A stretch of 39,126 nt of DNA, from positions 1 through 39,126 of the forward strand of contig JAKSMY010000014.1 of assembly GCA_024400275.1 (NCBI GenBank), written 5' to 3'. A model generated the notes under the pieces. The model worked only from the letters and a program-made list of their open reading frames with translations. It was not told the DNA's origin and did no database searches. Below are positions 15,259-22,411 of the stretch, one piece after another. Source of the DNA: Paludibacteraceae bacterium. Lineage in GTDB: Bacteria > Bacteroidota > Bacteroidia > Bacteroidales > Paludibacteraceae. The first letter of the stretch is position 1, and the number at the start of each line of letters is the position of its first letter. A program made the translations under genes and the position numbers.

Positions 15259-18200
15259 ATGAGTATTTATAGAACAGCCATACAAAAACCGGTGACGACG
15301 GCACTTATCTTTGTTGCCGTAATCATTATTGGTCTTTTCTGCTTCACGCAGTTGCCTATTGACCAATTTCCGGAAATGGACCCTCCGTATGTGACGGTCA
15401 TGACCACCTATCCCGGAGCCTCTGCCTCCGAGATGGAGACGAACGTGACAAAGGTGATGGAGAACGCCTTGAACTCCACTGACCACCTCAAACACTTGAC
15501 CAGTAAGTCCAAAGATAATATATCGATGGTAACTCTCGAAATGGAGTGGGGCAGTAACATGGACGAGATAACGAACGATATACGTTCGTACGTTGACATG
15601 GTGAAGGATAACCTGCCCGATAATTGCGGTACCCCGGTTATCTTCAAGTTGTCCACGTCATCTATGCCTATTGCCATGTATTCGGTAACAGCTGACGAGT
15701 CCTACGCCGGATTGGATAAACTGCTGAACGATGAGATAGTGCCTCAGTTGAACCACATTGACGGAATAGGTAATATATCTCTTTCGGGTTCGCCTGACAG
15801 GTATGTATATATTGACTTGGACCAGCAGAAACTGGACGCTTACGGCATTTCTTTGGAGCAAGTGGGCGGTGTGGTTAGTGCCAACAACCTGAACTTGTCT
15901 TCGGGAACGGTCAAGATGATTAAGGAGCAGTACCAGATGCAGGTGCGCTCGGAATATATCGAGTCCAAAGAGATAGAAGACCTGATGGTTACTATGTTGC
16001 CTTCAGGACAACAGGTCTTTGTGCGCGACATCGCCACCGTCAAAGATACTATCAAAGACTTGACTTTGGACGAGAAAGCCAACGGTCGTGAAGCCGTGCG
16101 CCTGATTATTGCCAAACAGACCGGTGCTAATGCGGTGCAGGTTTGTAAAGATGTCAAAAAAGAACTGGATCGCATTCAGAAACAAATCCCTTCGGATGTC
16201 AAGATTGAGAAGATTTACGAGAGTAGCGAGAATATCCAAAACTCCATCAACTCTTTGGAGGAGTCTGTGCTGTACGCCTTGTTGTTTGTGGTGCTGGTAG
16301 TGCTTTTCTTCCTTGGCAAATGGCGTGCTACGTTCATCATCGGTATCACTATTCCTATTGCGTTGATTACAGCCTTTGCGTACTTGAAATTGGTAGATTC
16401 GTCTATCAACATCATCTCGCTGTGCTCGTTAACGATTGCTATCGGTATGGTGGTGGACGATGCCATCGTGGTCTTGGAGAATATATCCAAGCACGTGGAG
16501 CGTGGCGAACACCCTCGTGAGGCTTCTATCTATGCCACCAACGAGGTGTGGGTGTCGGTCATTGCCACTACGTTGGTGTTAGTTGTTGTGTTTGTGCCGC
16601 TGACTATGCTGAACGGTATGGCAGGTATTATGTTCCATGAGTTGGGTTGGATTGTAACCATTGTCTGCTGTACATCTACCATTGTGGCGATTACGCTTAC
16701 TCCTATGCTATGCTCCAAATTGCTCAAACCTCGCCGTGTGCATGTAGATGAGAACGGTGATTTGATTGACGATGACGCTAATGCTCATACGTGGTACGAC
16801 CGTACGGTGGTGCGCCTGTTGGACAAGGTGGACGACTGGTATGCACAGTCGTTAGGCTGGTGCTTGAAACATAAAGCACTTACGATTGGCGGGTTGTTCT
16901 TGTTCTTTGCGCTTTCGTTGCTGCCTGTTTTCATGGGAAAGATAGGTTTTGACTTTATGCAGGAGCAGGACAACGGACGACTGAACGTAACGGTCAAACT
17001 GCAACGTGGTACACGTATTGAGGAAACGCTCAAAACGGCTCGTAAGTTAGAGGTGCGCTTTATGGAATTGGTGCCGGAAATAGAGATGATTTCCACCTCT
17101 GCCGGTTCCAACGACGATGCTTCTATCAGTGCCATGTTCTCTTCCACCGAGAATAACAAAATCTCGATGACGGTCCGTACCAATAAGAAATGGCAACGTA
17201 AACGCTCTATCTTTGAGATAGCCGAGGTATTACGTAAGGAGATGGCTCTTCACCCCGAGATAACCGAGTATCAGGCTACAGCCTCGTCCGGCATGGGCGG
17301 CGGCCAGTCGAATACGGTCGATGTGGAGATTTACGGTTATGATTTTGCCACCACGTCCAATATGGCAGAGCAAATCAAGTACCTTGCCAAACAGTTACCC
17401 GGCGCACGTGATGTGAGTATATCTCGTGAGGACGACCGTCCCGAGATTAAGATAACCGTGGATAAAGAAAAAGCCTCCCGTCTGGGGTTGTCTTCCGCCT
17501 CTATCTCCCAGTACTTGCGTTACCGTGTTTACGGTATGCCCTGCGGCTATTTGAAGGAGGACGGCTCGGAGTATGATATTCTCTGCCGTCTGAAAGAAGA
17601 CGACCGTAACTCAATAGAGGACATCTTGGATTTGAGTATTCCCACAGCCCAAGGCGGTCTTGTCAAGTTGAGCGAGGTGGCTTCCATTGGCGAGTATTGG
17701 GCTCCGCCTACCATTGAAAGGAAAGCGCGTCAGCGTGTCGTAACAATCAAAGTCTTCCCTTATAAAACATCTTTGGGCGATTTGGCACGCGAATTGGATA
17801 GTAAGGTGATGCCTCTGATTGATTTCCCGACAGGCTATAGTTACCGTCTGGCAGGTACCTATGAGACGCAGGAAGAAACCTTCGGGAATATGATACTGCT
17901 GTTCCTGCTGATTATCATTCTTGTGTATATCGTTATGGCATCTCAGTTTGAGTCGTTCTCCAAACCGGGCATTATCATGTTCTCTATTCCTTTTGCCTTG
18001 TCGGGTGTGCTCATAGCGTTGTGGATAACCGGACGCTCGTTGGATATGATTGGCGCGTTGGGTCTGGTGCTGTTGGCGGGTATCGTGGTTAAAAACGGTA
18101 TTGTGCTGGTGGACTATATCAACCTGATGCGTGAACGGAAAATGCCGCTGGACAAGGCCATTATGGTCAGTGGAAGGAGCCGTATCCGTCCTGTGCTGAT

Positions 18201-18435
18201 GACTGCTTTCACTACTGTCTTGGGTATGGTCCCGATGGCAGTCAGCAATGGTGAGGGAGCCGAGATGTGGCAACCGCTGGGTATTGTGGTCATTGGCGGT
18301 CTGACTGTTTCCACTCTGCTTACTTTGTATATCGTGCCTATTCTCTATGGTGCCGTTACCAAAGAAGATGCCGATGCCGAACAGCGTAAGTTGCGGGAGA
18401 AATTTATTTTTATGGATATTAAAGTGAAGAAATAG
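15259..18435 (+). CDS. RND multidrug efflux transporter (HAE-1/AcrB type)
   Basis: 1058 residues, normal for the family, with 12 membrane segments in two homologous halves and two large periplasmic loops. The start MSIYRTAIQKPVTTALIFVA and the blocks LPIDQFPEMDPPYVTV, IGMVVDDAIVVLENI (holding the two proton-relay aspartates) and LLAGIVVKNGIVLVDYINL (holding the relay lysine) are diagnostic and intact. It uses proton flow to export hydrophobic or amphiphilic compounds. The substrate cannot be read from the sequence. The operon with TetR, duct and adaptor is complete. Confidence 0.96.
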   Translation: MSIYRTAIQKPVTTALIFVAVIIIGLFCFTQLPIDQFPEMDPPYVTVMTTYPGASASEMETNVTKVMENALNSTDHLKHLTSKSKDNISMVTLEMEWGSNMDEITNDIRSYVDMVKDNLPDNCGTPVIFKLSTSSMPIAMYSVTADESYAGLDKLLNDEIVPQLNHIDGIGNISLSGSPDRYVYIDLDQQKLDAYGISLEQVGGVVSANNLNLSSGTVKMIKEQYQMQVRSEYIESKEIEDLMVTMLPSGQQVFVRDIATVKDTIKDLTLDEKANGREAVRLIIAKQTGANAVQVCKDVKKELDRIQKQIPSDVKIEKIYESSENIQNSINSLEESVLYALLFVVLVVLFFLGKWRATFIIGITIPIALITAFAYLKLVDSSINIISLCSLTIAIGMVVDDAIVVLENISKHVERGEHPREASIYATNEVWVSVIATTLVLVVVFVPLTMLNGMAGIMFHELGWIVTIVCCTSTIVAITLTPMLCSKLLKPRRVHVDENGDLIDDDANAHTWYDRTVVRLLDKVDDWYAQSLGWCLKHKALTIGGLFLFFALSLLPVFMGKIGFDFMQEQDNGRLNVTVKLQRGTRIEETLKTARKLEVRFMELVPEIEMISTSAGSNDDASISAMFSSTENNKISMTVRTNKKWQRKRSIFEIAEVLRKEMALHPEITEYQATASSGMGGGQSNTVDVEIYGYDFATTSNMAEQIKYLAKQLPGARDVSISREDDRPEIKITVDKEKASRLGLSSASISQYLRYRVYGMPCGYLKEDGSEYDILCRLKEDDRNSIEDILDLSIPTAQGGLVKLSEVASIGEYWAPPTIERKARQRVVTIKVFPYKTSLGDLARELDSKVMPLIDFPTGYSYRLAGTYETQEETFGNMILLFLLIIILVYIVMASQFESFSKPGIIMFSIPFALSGVLIALWITGRSLDMIGALGLVLLAGIVVKNGIVLVDYINLMRERKMPLDKAIMVSGRSRIRPVLMTAFTTVLGMVPMAVSNGEGAEMWQPLGIVVIGGLTVSTLLTLYIVPILYGAVTKEDADAEQRKLREKFIFMDIKVKK

Positions 18436-18436
18436 G

Positions 18437-18541
18437 AATAAGGACCGCCTTCTGCTGATGGAACAAAGACCGCTACGCTGATGGAATATGGATAGTCCAA
18501 ACTCCATACTCTAACAGTGAGCGCAGCGAACGGTCTATAAT
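18437..18541 (+). repeat. GACCG-type repeat cluster between pump and PII-like gene
   Basis: Two units of about 25 bases stand in tandem: AGGACCGCCTTCTGCTGATG followed by AAGACCGCTACGCTGATGG. A third, inverted unit ends in GCGAACGGTCTATAA (18526-18540). Related dimers lie inside the U32 gene (22942-22991) and between dnaK and lysS (38843-38894). The units can form short hairpins, so REP-like behaviour is possible. Confidence 0.75.
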
Positions 18542-18560
18542 CTATAATCAAATAAAGAAT

Positions 18561-18854
18561 ATGAAAAGTGTAATGATTATTTTTAACCAAGCGAATACGG
18601 AGCGTGTGGAGTATATGTTGGATATATTAGGTATTCGTGGTTGGACTTTCTTTGAGCAGGTGCAAGGTCAAGGGTCTGTCAACGGCGACCCTCGGCGTGG
18701 CACCCATGCTTGGCCTGAGATGAACTCTGCTGTCATAACGGTTGTGGCAGACGAGCAAGTAGATCAATTATTGGAATCGGTGCAGAAATTAGATGCCCGC
18801 AATCCCGAAGTGGGTGTCAAGGCTTTCTGTTGGACTATAGACAAGATGGTGTAA
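18561..18854 (+). CDS. PII-like small protein (GlnB superfamily)
   Basis: 97 residues. The alternation of strands and helices, the start MKSVMIIFNQANTERVEYML, the central VQGQGSVNGDPRRGTH loop in the place of a T-loop, and SAVITVVADEQVDQLLESVQ match the PII fold family, in a short form. Classical PII effector residues are not evident. Small PII-like proteins are often placed next to transporters they sense for or regulate; here it is the last gene of the efflux operon and shares the direction and a repeat-filled 125-base spacer with it. A role in tuning the pump is inference. A terminator follows. Confidence 0.7.
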   Translation: MKSVMIIFNQANTERVEYMLDILGIRGWTFFEQVQGQGSVNGDPRRGTHAWPEMNSAVITVVADEQVDQLLESVQKLDARNPEVGVKAFCWTIDKMV

Positions 18855-18878
18855 TCAGCATATTGTCCATTTATGTCA

Positions 18879-18911
18879 AACCACTGCTCCTTGAGGTGCG
18901 GTGGTTTTTTT
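18879..18911 (+). terminator. Terminator of the efflux operon
   Basis: ACCACTGCTCC and AGGTGCGGTGGT pair with two imperfect positions around a short TTG loop and are followed by seven T. It lies 24 bases after the PII-like gene. Confidence 0.8.
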
Positions 18912-18936
18912 GAAAAAAATCGTAATTAAATTGTAG

Positions 18937-18944
18937 TACCTTTG
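18937..18944 (+). promoter_or_regulatory. -7 box before the sigma-factor cassette
   Basis: TACCTTTG matches the Bacteroidota -7 consensus, 48 bases before the start at 18993. A TTG lies 24 bases upstream instead of the 20 seen at all other promoters here, so the -33 box is weak or different, which would fit an alternative sigma factor or an activator. Confidence 0.55.
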
Positions 18945-18992
18945 CAACTTATTGAGTTTGTCATTACGTCTAATGGGTAAAAGACAAAAATT

Positions 18993-19754
18993 ATGGATAA
19001 ACGTAAAAAAATTATTCTTATTGTTGGGGCATTGCTGGTGCTGTGCATAATCGGTATGCGAAACTGCACCAAAGAAGTAGGACAACTATTTACCAATATA
19101 CTCCCCAAAGCAGGGCTTCATTATAGCCACCCCGAATGTTACACCACCGGTTCCGTTGGAAGTACAGATCAGAATATCCGCAACTTTCAAATCGAATGGG
19201 GATGCGGAAATGTAGATGTACACTATGCCGATGTACAACATATCGTCTGGAAAGAAACCTTAATAACAGGCAAACCGGTTGATTCTAACTTATTGCACTA
19301 TTGGGTACACGATAATTGCTTAGATATGCGTTTTTGCGATTCGGGACGCACAGATATACGTCTCGGGAAGAGTGCCGAATTGATGAAAGATATTGAAGTG
19401 CTGCTGCCCCGAGATATTGTGTTGAACAAAGTAGAGATTGTAACTATCAATGGCAATAATACGGTTGAAATAAACGCCAACGAGATAGAGGTATCTACCG
19501 TGAACGGGTGCAATACCCTGACCGTTAGACAAACGCAAAAAGTGGATATGCACACCGTGAATGGCAATATAGCCCTGTTCCTACCGGATACGGCGATGTT
19601 CGAGGCTGAAATAGGAAAAGTGAATGGCGTTATATATAATGACTTCCCTTGCGTAAAAAATGGTAACACGTATGTTTGTGGCGATCCGTACGACAAGCAT
19701 GTCAAACTTCATGTGGTAAATGGAATAATACAAATACATAAAATACACAACTAA
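18993..19754 (+). CDS. DUF4097-like membrane-anchored beta-repeat protein
   Basis: 253 residues. A single N-terminal membrane segment (IILIVGALLVLCIIG) is followed by an outside domain. From about residue 130 the protein has a repeated pattern DIVLNKVEIVTINGNNTVEI, ANEIEVSTVNGCNTLTV, KVDMHTVNGNIALF, AEIGKVNGVIYND and VKLHVVNGIIQIH, a right-handed beta-repeat with a recurring V-N-G turn, as in DUF4097 proteins. Function is unknown. It leads a cassette with an ECF sigma factor, so a surface or envelope-stress role is plausible. It is followed by the next gene after one base. Confidence 0.75.
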   Translation: MDKRKKIILIVGALLVLCIIGMRNCTKEVGQLFTNILPKAGLHYSHPECYTTGSVGSTDQNIRNFQIEWGCGNVDVHYADVQHIVWKETLITGKPVDSNLLHYWVHDNCLDMRFCDSGRTDIRLGKSAELMKDIEVLLPRDIVLNKVEIVTINGNNTVEINANEIEVSTVNGCNTLTVRQTQKVDMHTVNGNIALFLPDTAMFEAEIGKVNGVIYNDFPCVKNGNTYVCGDPYDKHVKLHVVNGIIQIHKIHN

Positions 19755-19755
19755 T

Positions 19756-20103
19756 ATGGAAATCGTACCTATTTGTGGCATTATGATGCCCGTTTTGATT
19801 GTTTTCATCGTTTTGTGGTTCTCCCACAAGAAAGCGCAAGCGCGTAACCGTCTAATCGAAAAAATGATAGACAAGGGCGAAGACCTGGAGCAAATCCGCC
19901 AATTGCTGGATAATAAAAAAGAAGAGGAGAAAAGCCCGACGAAACATTTTAAGTCCGGCGTGACCATGTTCACGATAGGTTCTGGACTGATGATTTGCGG
20001 CTGGATAGCTTATTGGAGTACAGTGGGCATAGGGGCTTTTATTGCGATTATAGGACTCGGTGAACTGGCTGTGGCATGGTACCTTCGCAAGTATTCGAAA
20101 TAG
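19756..20103 (+). CDS. Small membrane protein (DUF6249-like)
   Basis: 115 residues with an N-terminal membrane segment (VPICGIMMPVLIVFIVLWF), a charged stretch with a short helix MIDKGEDLEQIRQLLDNKKE, and two C-terminal segments. This layout resembles small proteins (DUF6249 type) that accompany ECF sigma factors in Bacteroidota. No catalytic motif is visible. Its last 28 bases overlap the sigma-factor gene, so the two are probably translated together. Confidence 0.65.
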   Translation: MEIVPICGIMMPVLIVFIVLWFSHKKAQARNRLIEKMIDKGEDLEQIRQLLDNKKEEEKSPTKHFKSGVTMFTIGSGLMICGWIAYWSTVGIGAFIAIIGLGELAVAWYLRKYSK

Positions 20104-20567
20104 TAGTCAGACGGTATCAGGGGGCTATACGGCGTTTCCTGACGGGACTGACCGACGGAGACAGCATGTTAGCCGATGATTTGGCACAGGACACCTTTAT
20201 CAAAGCCTTCTATGCGTGGGATAGTTTTGCCGCATTGAGCAGCCCCAAGACATGGCTGATGCGGATTGCTTTTACCACCTATATGGACTATTTGCGTGTT
20301 CATCACGTGACGGAGGATATGGAGGCCGTCAGCGAAATGGTTCCGTCCTCTCCCTCCTCACAGGACCTGCAAATGGACATGCAGCAAGCCCTGCAACTGT
20401 TGAGCCGCCCAGAACGGGTATGCGTGCAACTGACGATTATGGAAGACCGGAGCATAAAACAGGTTTGCACCATAACGGGCATGAACATAAACACCGTAAA
20501 AAGCCACATCAAACGCGGCAAGGAAAAAATAAGAACCTACTTAAAAACAAATGGCTATGACCGATGA
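20076..20567 (+). CDS. ECF-type RNA polymerase sigma factor
   Basis: 163 residues. Region 2 is visible as MLADDLAQDTFIKAFYAWDS and PKTWLMRIAFTTYMDYLR, and region 4 as LLSRPERVCVQLTIMEDRS and TGMNINTVKSHIKRGKEKI, with a short linker and no region 3, as in ECF sigma factors. The start at 20076 lies inside the previous gene. No FecR-type anti-sigma factor is encoded nearby; the overlapping next gene, a two-segment membrane protein, is the best candidate for that job by position. Confidence 0.9.
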   Translation: MVPSQVFEIVVRRYQGAIRRFLTGLTDGDSMLADDLAQDTFIKAFYAWDSFAALSSPKTWLMRIAFTTYMDYLRVHHVTEDMEAVSEMVPSSPSSQDLQMDMQQALQLLSRPERVCVQLTIMEDRSIKQVCTITGMNINTVKSHIKRGKEKIRTYLKTNGYDR

Positions 20568-20787
20568 AGAATTTGTACAAAGCGTGATGAACGAGATTCC
20601 GCGTACCCAAATAAACTGGCGTATTATATGGACTATCCGCCTTGTTGCCGGTGCCATAGGTGTGCTGTTCCTGTTGCTCGTCACACCTCCGTCTGTGTGG
20701 GCGTTATTGACTGCTAACTATCTTACCAGCGGACTTGTAATAGCCGGCGTAACTCTACTGATATGCCGGCTGAAGGAAGTTATTTAG
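20551..20787 (+). CDS. Small two-segment membrane protein, possible anti-sigma factor
   Basis: 78 residues. A soluble N-terminus of about 20 residues (MTDEEFVQSVMNEIPRTQ; ATG at 20557 is an alternative start) precedes two membrane segments, IRLVAGAIGVLFLLLV and YLTSGLVIAGVTLLIC. It overlaps the sigma-factor gene by 17 bases. Membrane proteins coded directly after and overlapping an ECF sigma gene are often its anti-sigma factor, but the usual zinc-binding HxxxCxxC motif is absent, so this is only an inference. Confidence 0.65.
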   Translation: MAMTDEEFVQSVMNEIPRTQINWRIIWTIRLVAGAIGVLFLLLVTPPSVWALLTANYLTSGLVIAGVTLLICRLKEVI

Positions 20788-20808
20788 CACCTGTTAATCC
20801 TACTGTTC

Positions 20809-22230
20809 TTACCAATGGGCAGGAATAATACGGTAGGGGTAGCGGGTTTTCAAATCGTTGGCATTAGGACAGTCGCAACGGTGAATACGTACCCCCTTGC
20901 CCACCGACACAAAACCAAAAATGGGATCACCCGGCTGCGGGTGACAGCAAGATGCCAAACTGGAAGGAGTGAATTTAGCGAGTTGAGCAGGTTTAGCAAG
21001 TTGAGCGAGTTGAGCAGGTTTAGCGGGTTGAGCAGGTTTAGCAAGTTGAGAGGTTGGATTATTGAGCGCGAAGAAGAGGTCACGCAGGTGCTGCAAATCT
21101 TCTTTCTCCAGCGCAATGGCCTGGTAGAGCGAAGTGATGGTTTTGTAGCCCAACTTGGCAGCGATACGTGATAAATCGCCTTCCTCAAAGTCTATTTTCC
21201 AATTCTTGAACTTACGTTCTATTATCTCCCGTCCTTCGGCAGCGTTCTTGAACTCAATTTCTTTGAGAGCCTGTCTGATTTTATTCTTTGCCCGAGAAGA
21301 GACCACATCATTGAGCCAACCCTCGCTGGGGTGCTGGTTGGGTGCGGTCTGTATCTCGATACGGTCTCCGTTGGTCAGTTTTTGCCGGATACTGACATTC
21401 TGTCCGTTGATACGTCCTCCTATGCAGTGGCAACCGATGTCGCTGTGTATGGAGAAAGCAAAGTCCAGCACAGAAGCACCAAAAGGCAGTTTGCGAAGGT
21501 CTCCCGTGGGCGTAAAGACAAAGACAGACTGTTGCTGCGAAATGATATTCGTGTCGTGTACGCCTTTATAAGCCCAGTGTGCGGCAACGCCCTGTTCTGC
21601 CACTTCGTCCATCCGTTTGGAACGTATCTGCACCTCCACCCATTTGTCTTGCGGTCCGAGTACGGTGGTGTGCAACGATTCATAGCCGTTTTCCTTAGGC
21701 ATAGTCAGCCAATCGCGCAACCGCTTCGGGTTAGGTTGGAAAATATCGGTAATGATGGAATAAACCTGCCAGCAATCGGCTTTCTCGCGCTCGACAGGAC
21801 TGTCTAAGATGATACGTATAGCAAAAAGGTCGTAGATATGGTCCACGTCACAATGCTGCACCTGCATCTTGTGATAGATGGAGTGAATGGACTTGGGACG
21901 CCCTTTGATGGTAAACGTAAACCCTTCCTGCTCCAAGCGTGCCTTAAGCGGAGCAATAAAAGTGGCTATATAAGCGTCACGCTCCGTCTTTTTGGCGTTC
22001 AGTTCGTGCGCGATATGTTTATACCCGTCGTAGTCGATGAATTTGAGAGCCAGGTCTTCCAACTCGGTTTTGATTTGGTAGAGTCCGAGCCTGTGCGCCA
22101 AAGGAGCATGCAGGTTCTGTGTCTCTTCGGCTATATGTCTGCGCTGTTTGCTGTCGCCGTCTTTATCCAATTCGCGCATCAGTTTGAGACGCTCGGTCAA
22201 GATGTCGTAAATAACTTTATTGTCGTCCAT
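20809..22230 (-). CDS. RelA/SpoT homologue lacking the HD and ACT domains
   Basis: 473 residues from the ATG at 22230; a longer frame to 22284 would only add an unconserved segment and overlap the previous frame. Residues 1-65 keep only the last helices of the hydrolase region (HAPLAHRLGLYQIKTELEDL). The (p)ppGpp synthetase domain (about 70-225) looks intact: KGRPKSIHSIYHK, YDLFAIRII, NGYESLHTTV and EVQIRSKRMDEVAEQG. The TGS domain follows (about 235-297), after a shortened linker. Residues 394-420 are coded by a 9-base repeat, then a cysteine-rich zinc-finger-like part (CCHPQPGDPIFGF, HRCDCPNA) ends the protein without an ACT domain. Full Bacteroidota Rel proteins are about 730-760 residues. 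I infer a synthetase that cannot hydrolyse (p)ppGpp. Confidence 0.88.
   Translation of the reverse strand: MDDNKVIYDILTERLKLMRELDKDGDSKQRRHIAEETQNLHAPLAHRLGLYQIKTELEDLALKFIDYDGYKHIAHELNAKKTERDAYIATFIAPLKARLEQEGFTFTIKGRPKSIHSIYHKMQVQHCDVDHIYDLFAIRIILDSPVEREKADCWQVYSIITDIFQPNPKRLRDWLTMPKENGYESLHTTVLGPQDKWVEVQIRSKRMDEVAEQGVAAHWAYKGVHDTNIISQQQSVFVFTPTGDLRKLPFGASVLDFAFSIHSDIGCHCIGGRINGQNVSIRQKLTNGDRIEIQTAPNQHPSEGWLNDVVSSRAKNKIRQALKEIEFKNAAEGREIIERKFKNWKIDFEEGDLSRIAAKLGYKTITSLYQAIALEKEDLQHLRDLFFALNNPTSQLAKPAQPAKPAQLAQLAKPAQLAKFTPSSLASCCHPQPGDPIFGFVSVGKGVRIHRCDCPNANDLKTRYPYRIIPAHW
20973..21053 (+). repeat. Nine-base repeat array inside the RelA homologue
   Basis: Nine units in a row of the form GTTKAGCRR (for example GTTGAGCAG, GTTTAGCAA, GTTTAGCGG) span 81 bases within the gene on the opposite strand. 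Because the unit is three codons long, the frame is kept; it reads as repeats of QLAKPA and QPAKPA. The same units fill the rpsK-rpsD spacer at 7055-7126. Confidence 0.9.
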
Positions 22231-22411
22231 AAATAAGCATTTGGCATTGTTTACAATCAAATAATATATCAAGAATCGTGCCATTTTGCAGGCGCAAATG
22301 GCGTGGCTCCTTATCTTTCGGATAAGGATTGGTCTTCCGGCAGTGCCCCAATTCGTACAGCAGGCAGTAGCGGCAAGTCATTAAAGGTTGTCCAGAAGTG
22401 TACGTCTCCAT
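22217..22411 (-). CDS. Displaced C-terminal cysteine module of the U32 protein
   Basis: A 64-residue frame, overlapping the end of the U32 gene by 31 bases and the start of the RelA homologue by 14. It reads GQPLMTCRYCLLYELGHC, later LRLQNGTILDILFDCKQC and QMLIYG. This matches the C-terminal cysteine-rich end of many U32-family proteins (LMTxRHCLxYxLGxC and FDCxxCxM), but lies in a different frame from the U32 gene. So either the U32 gene has suffered a frameshift, or the module is made separately from the ATG at 22411 by coupled translation. The tight overlaps on both sides favour continued translation. Confidence 0.7.
   Translation of the reverse strand: METYTSGQPLMTCRYCLLYELGHCRKTNPYPKDKEPRHLRLQNGTILDILFDCKQCQMLIYGRQ

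Noticed and set aside
17611..18507. 298-residue minus-strand frame over the RND pump
   Set aside because: Histidine- and glutamine-rich text without any family signature, antisense to the conserved pump gene.
22381..22411. Programmed frameshift in the U32 gene
   Set aside because: The overlap region (AAC CTT TAA) has no canonical slippery heptamer and does not match the release-factor-2 type +1 site; separate translation or an indel is simpler.
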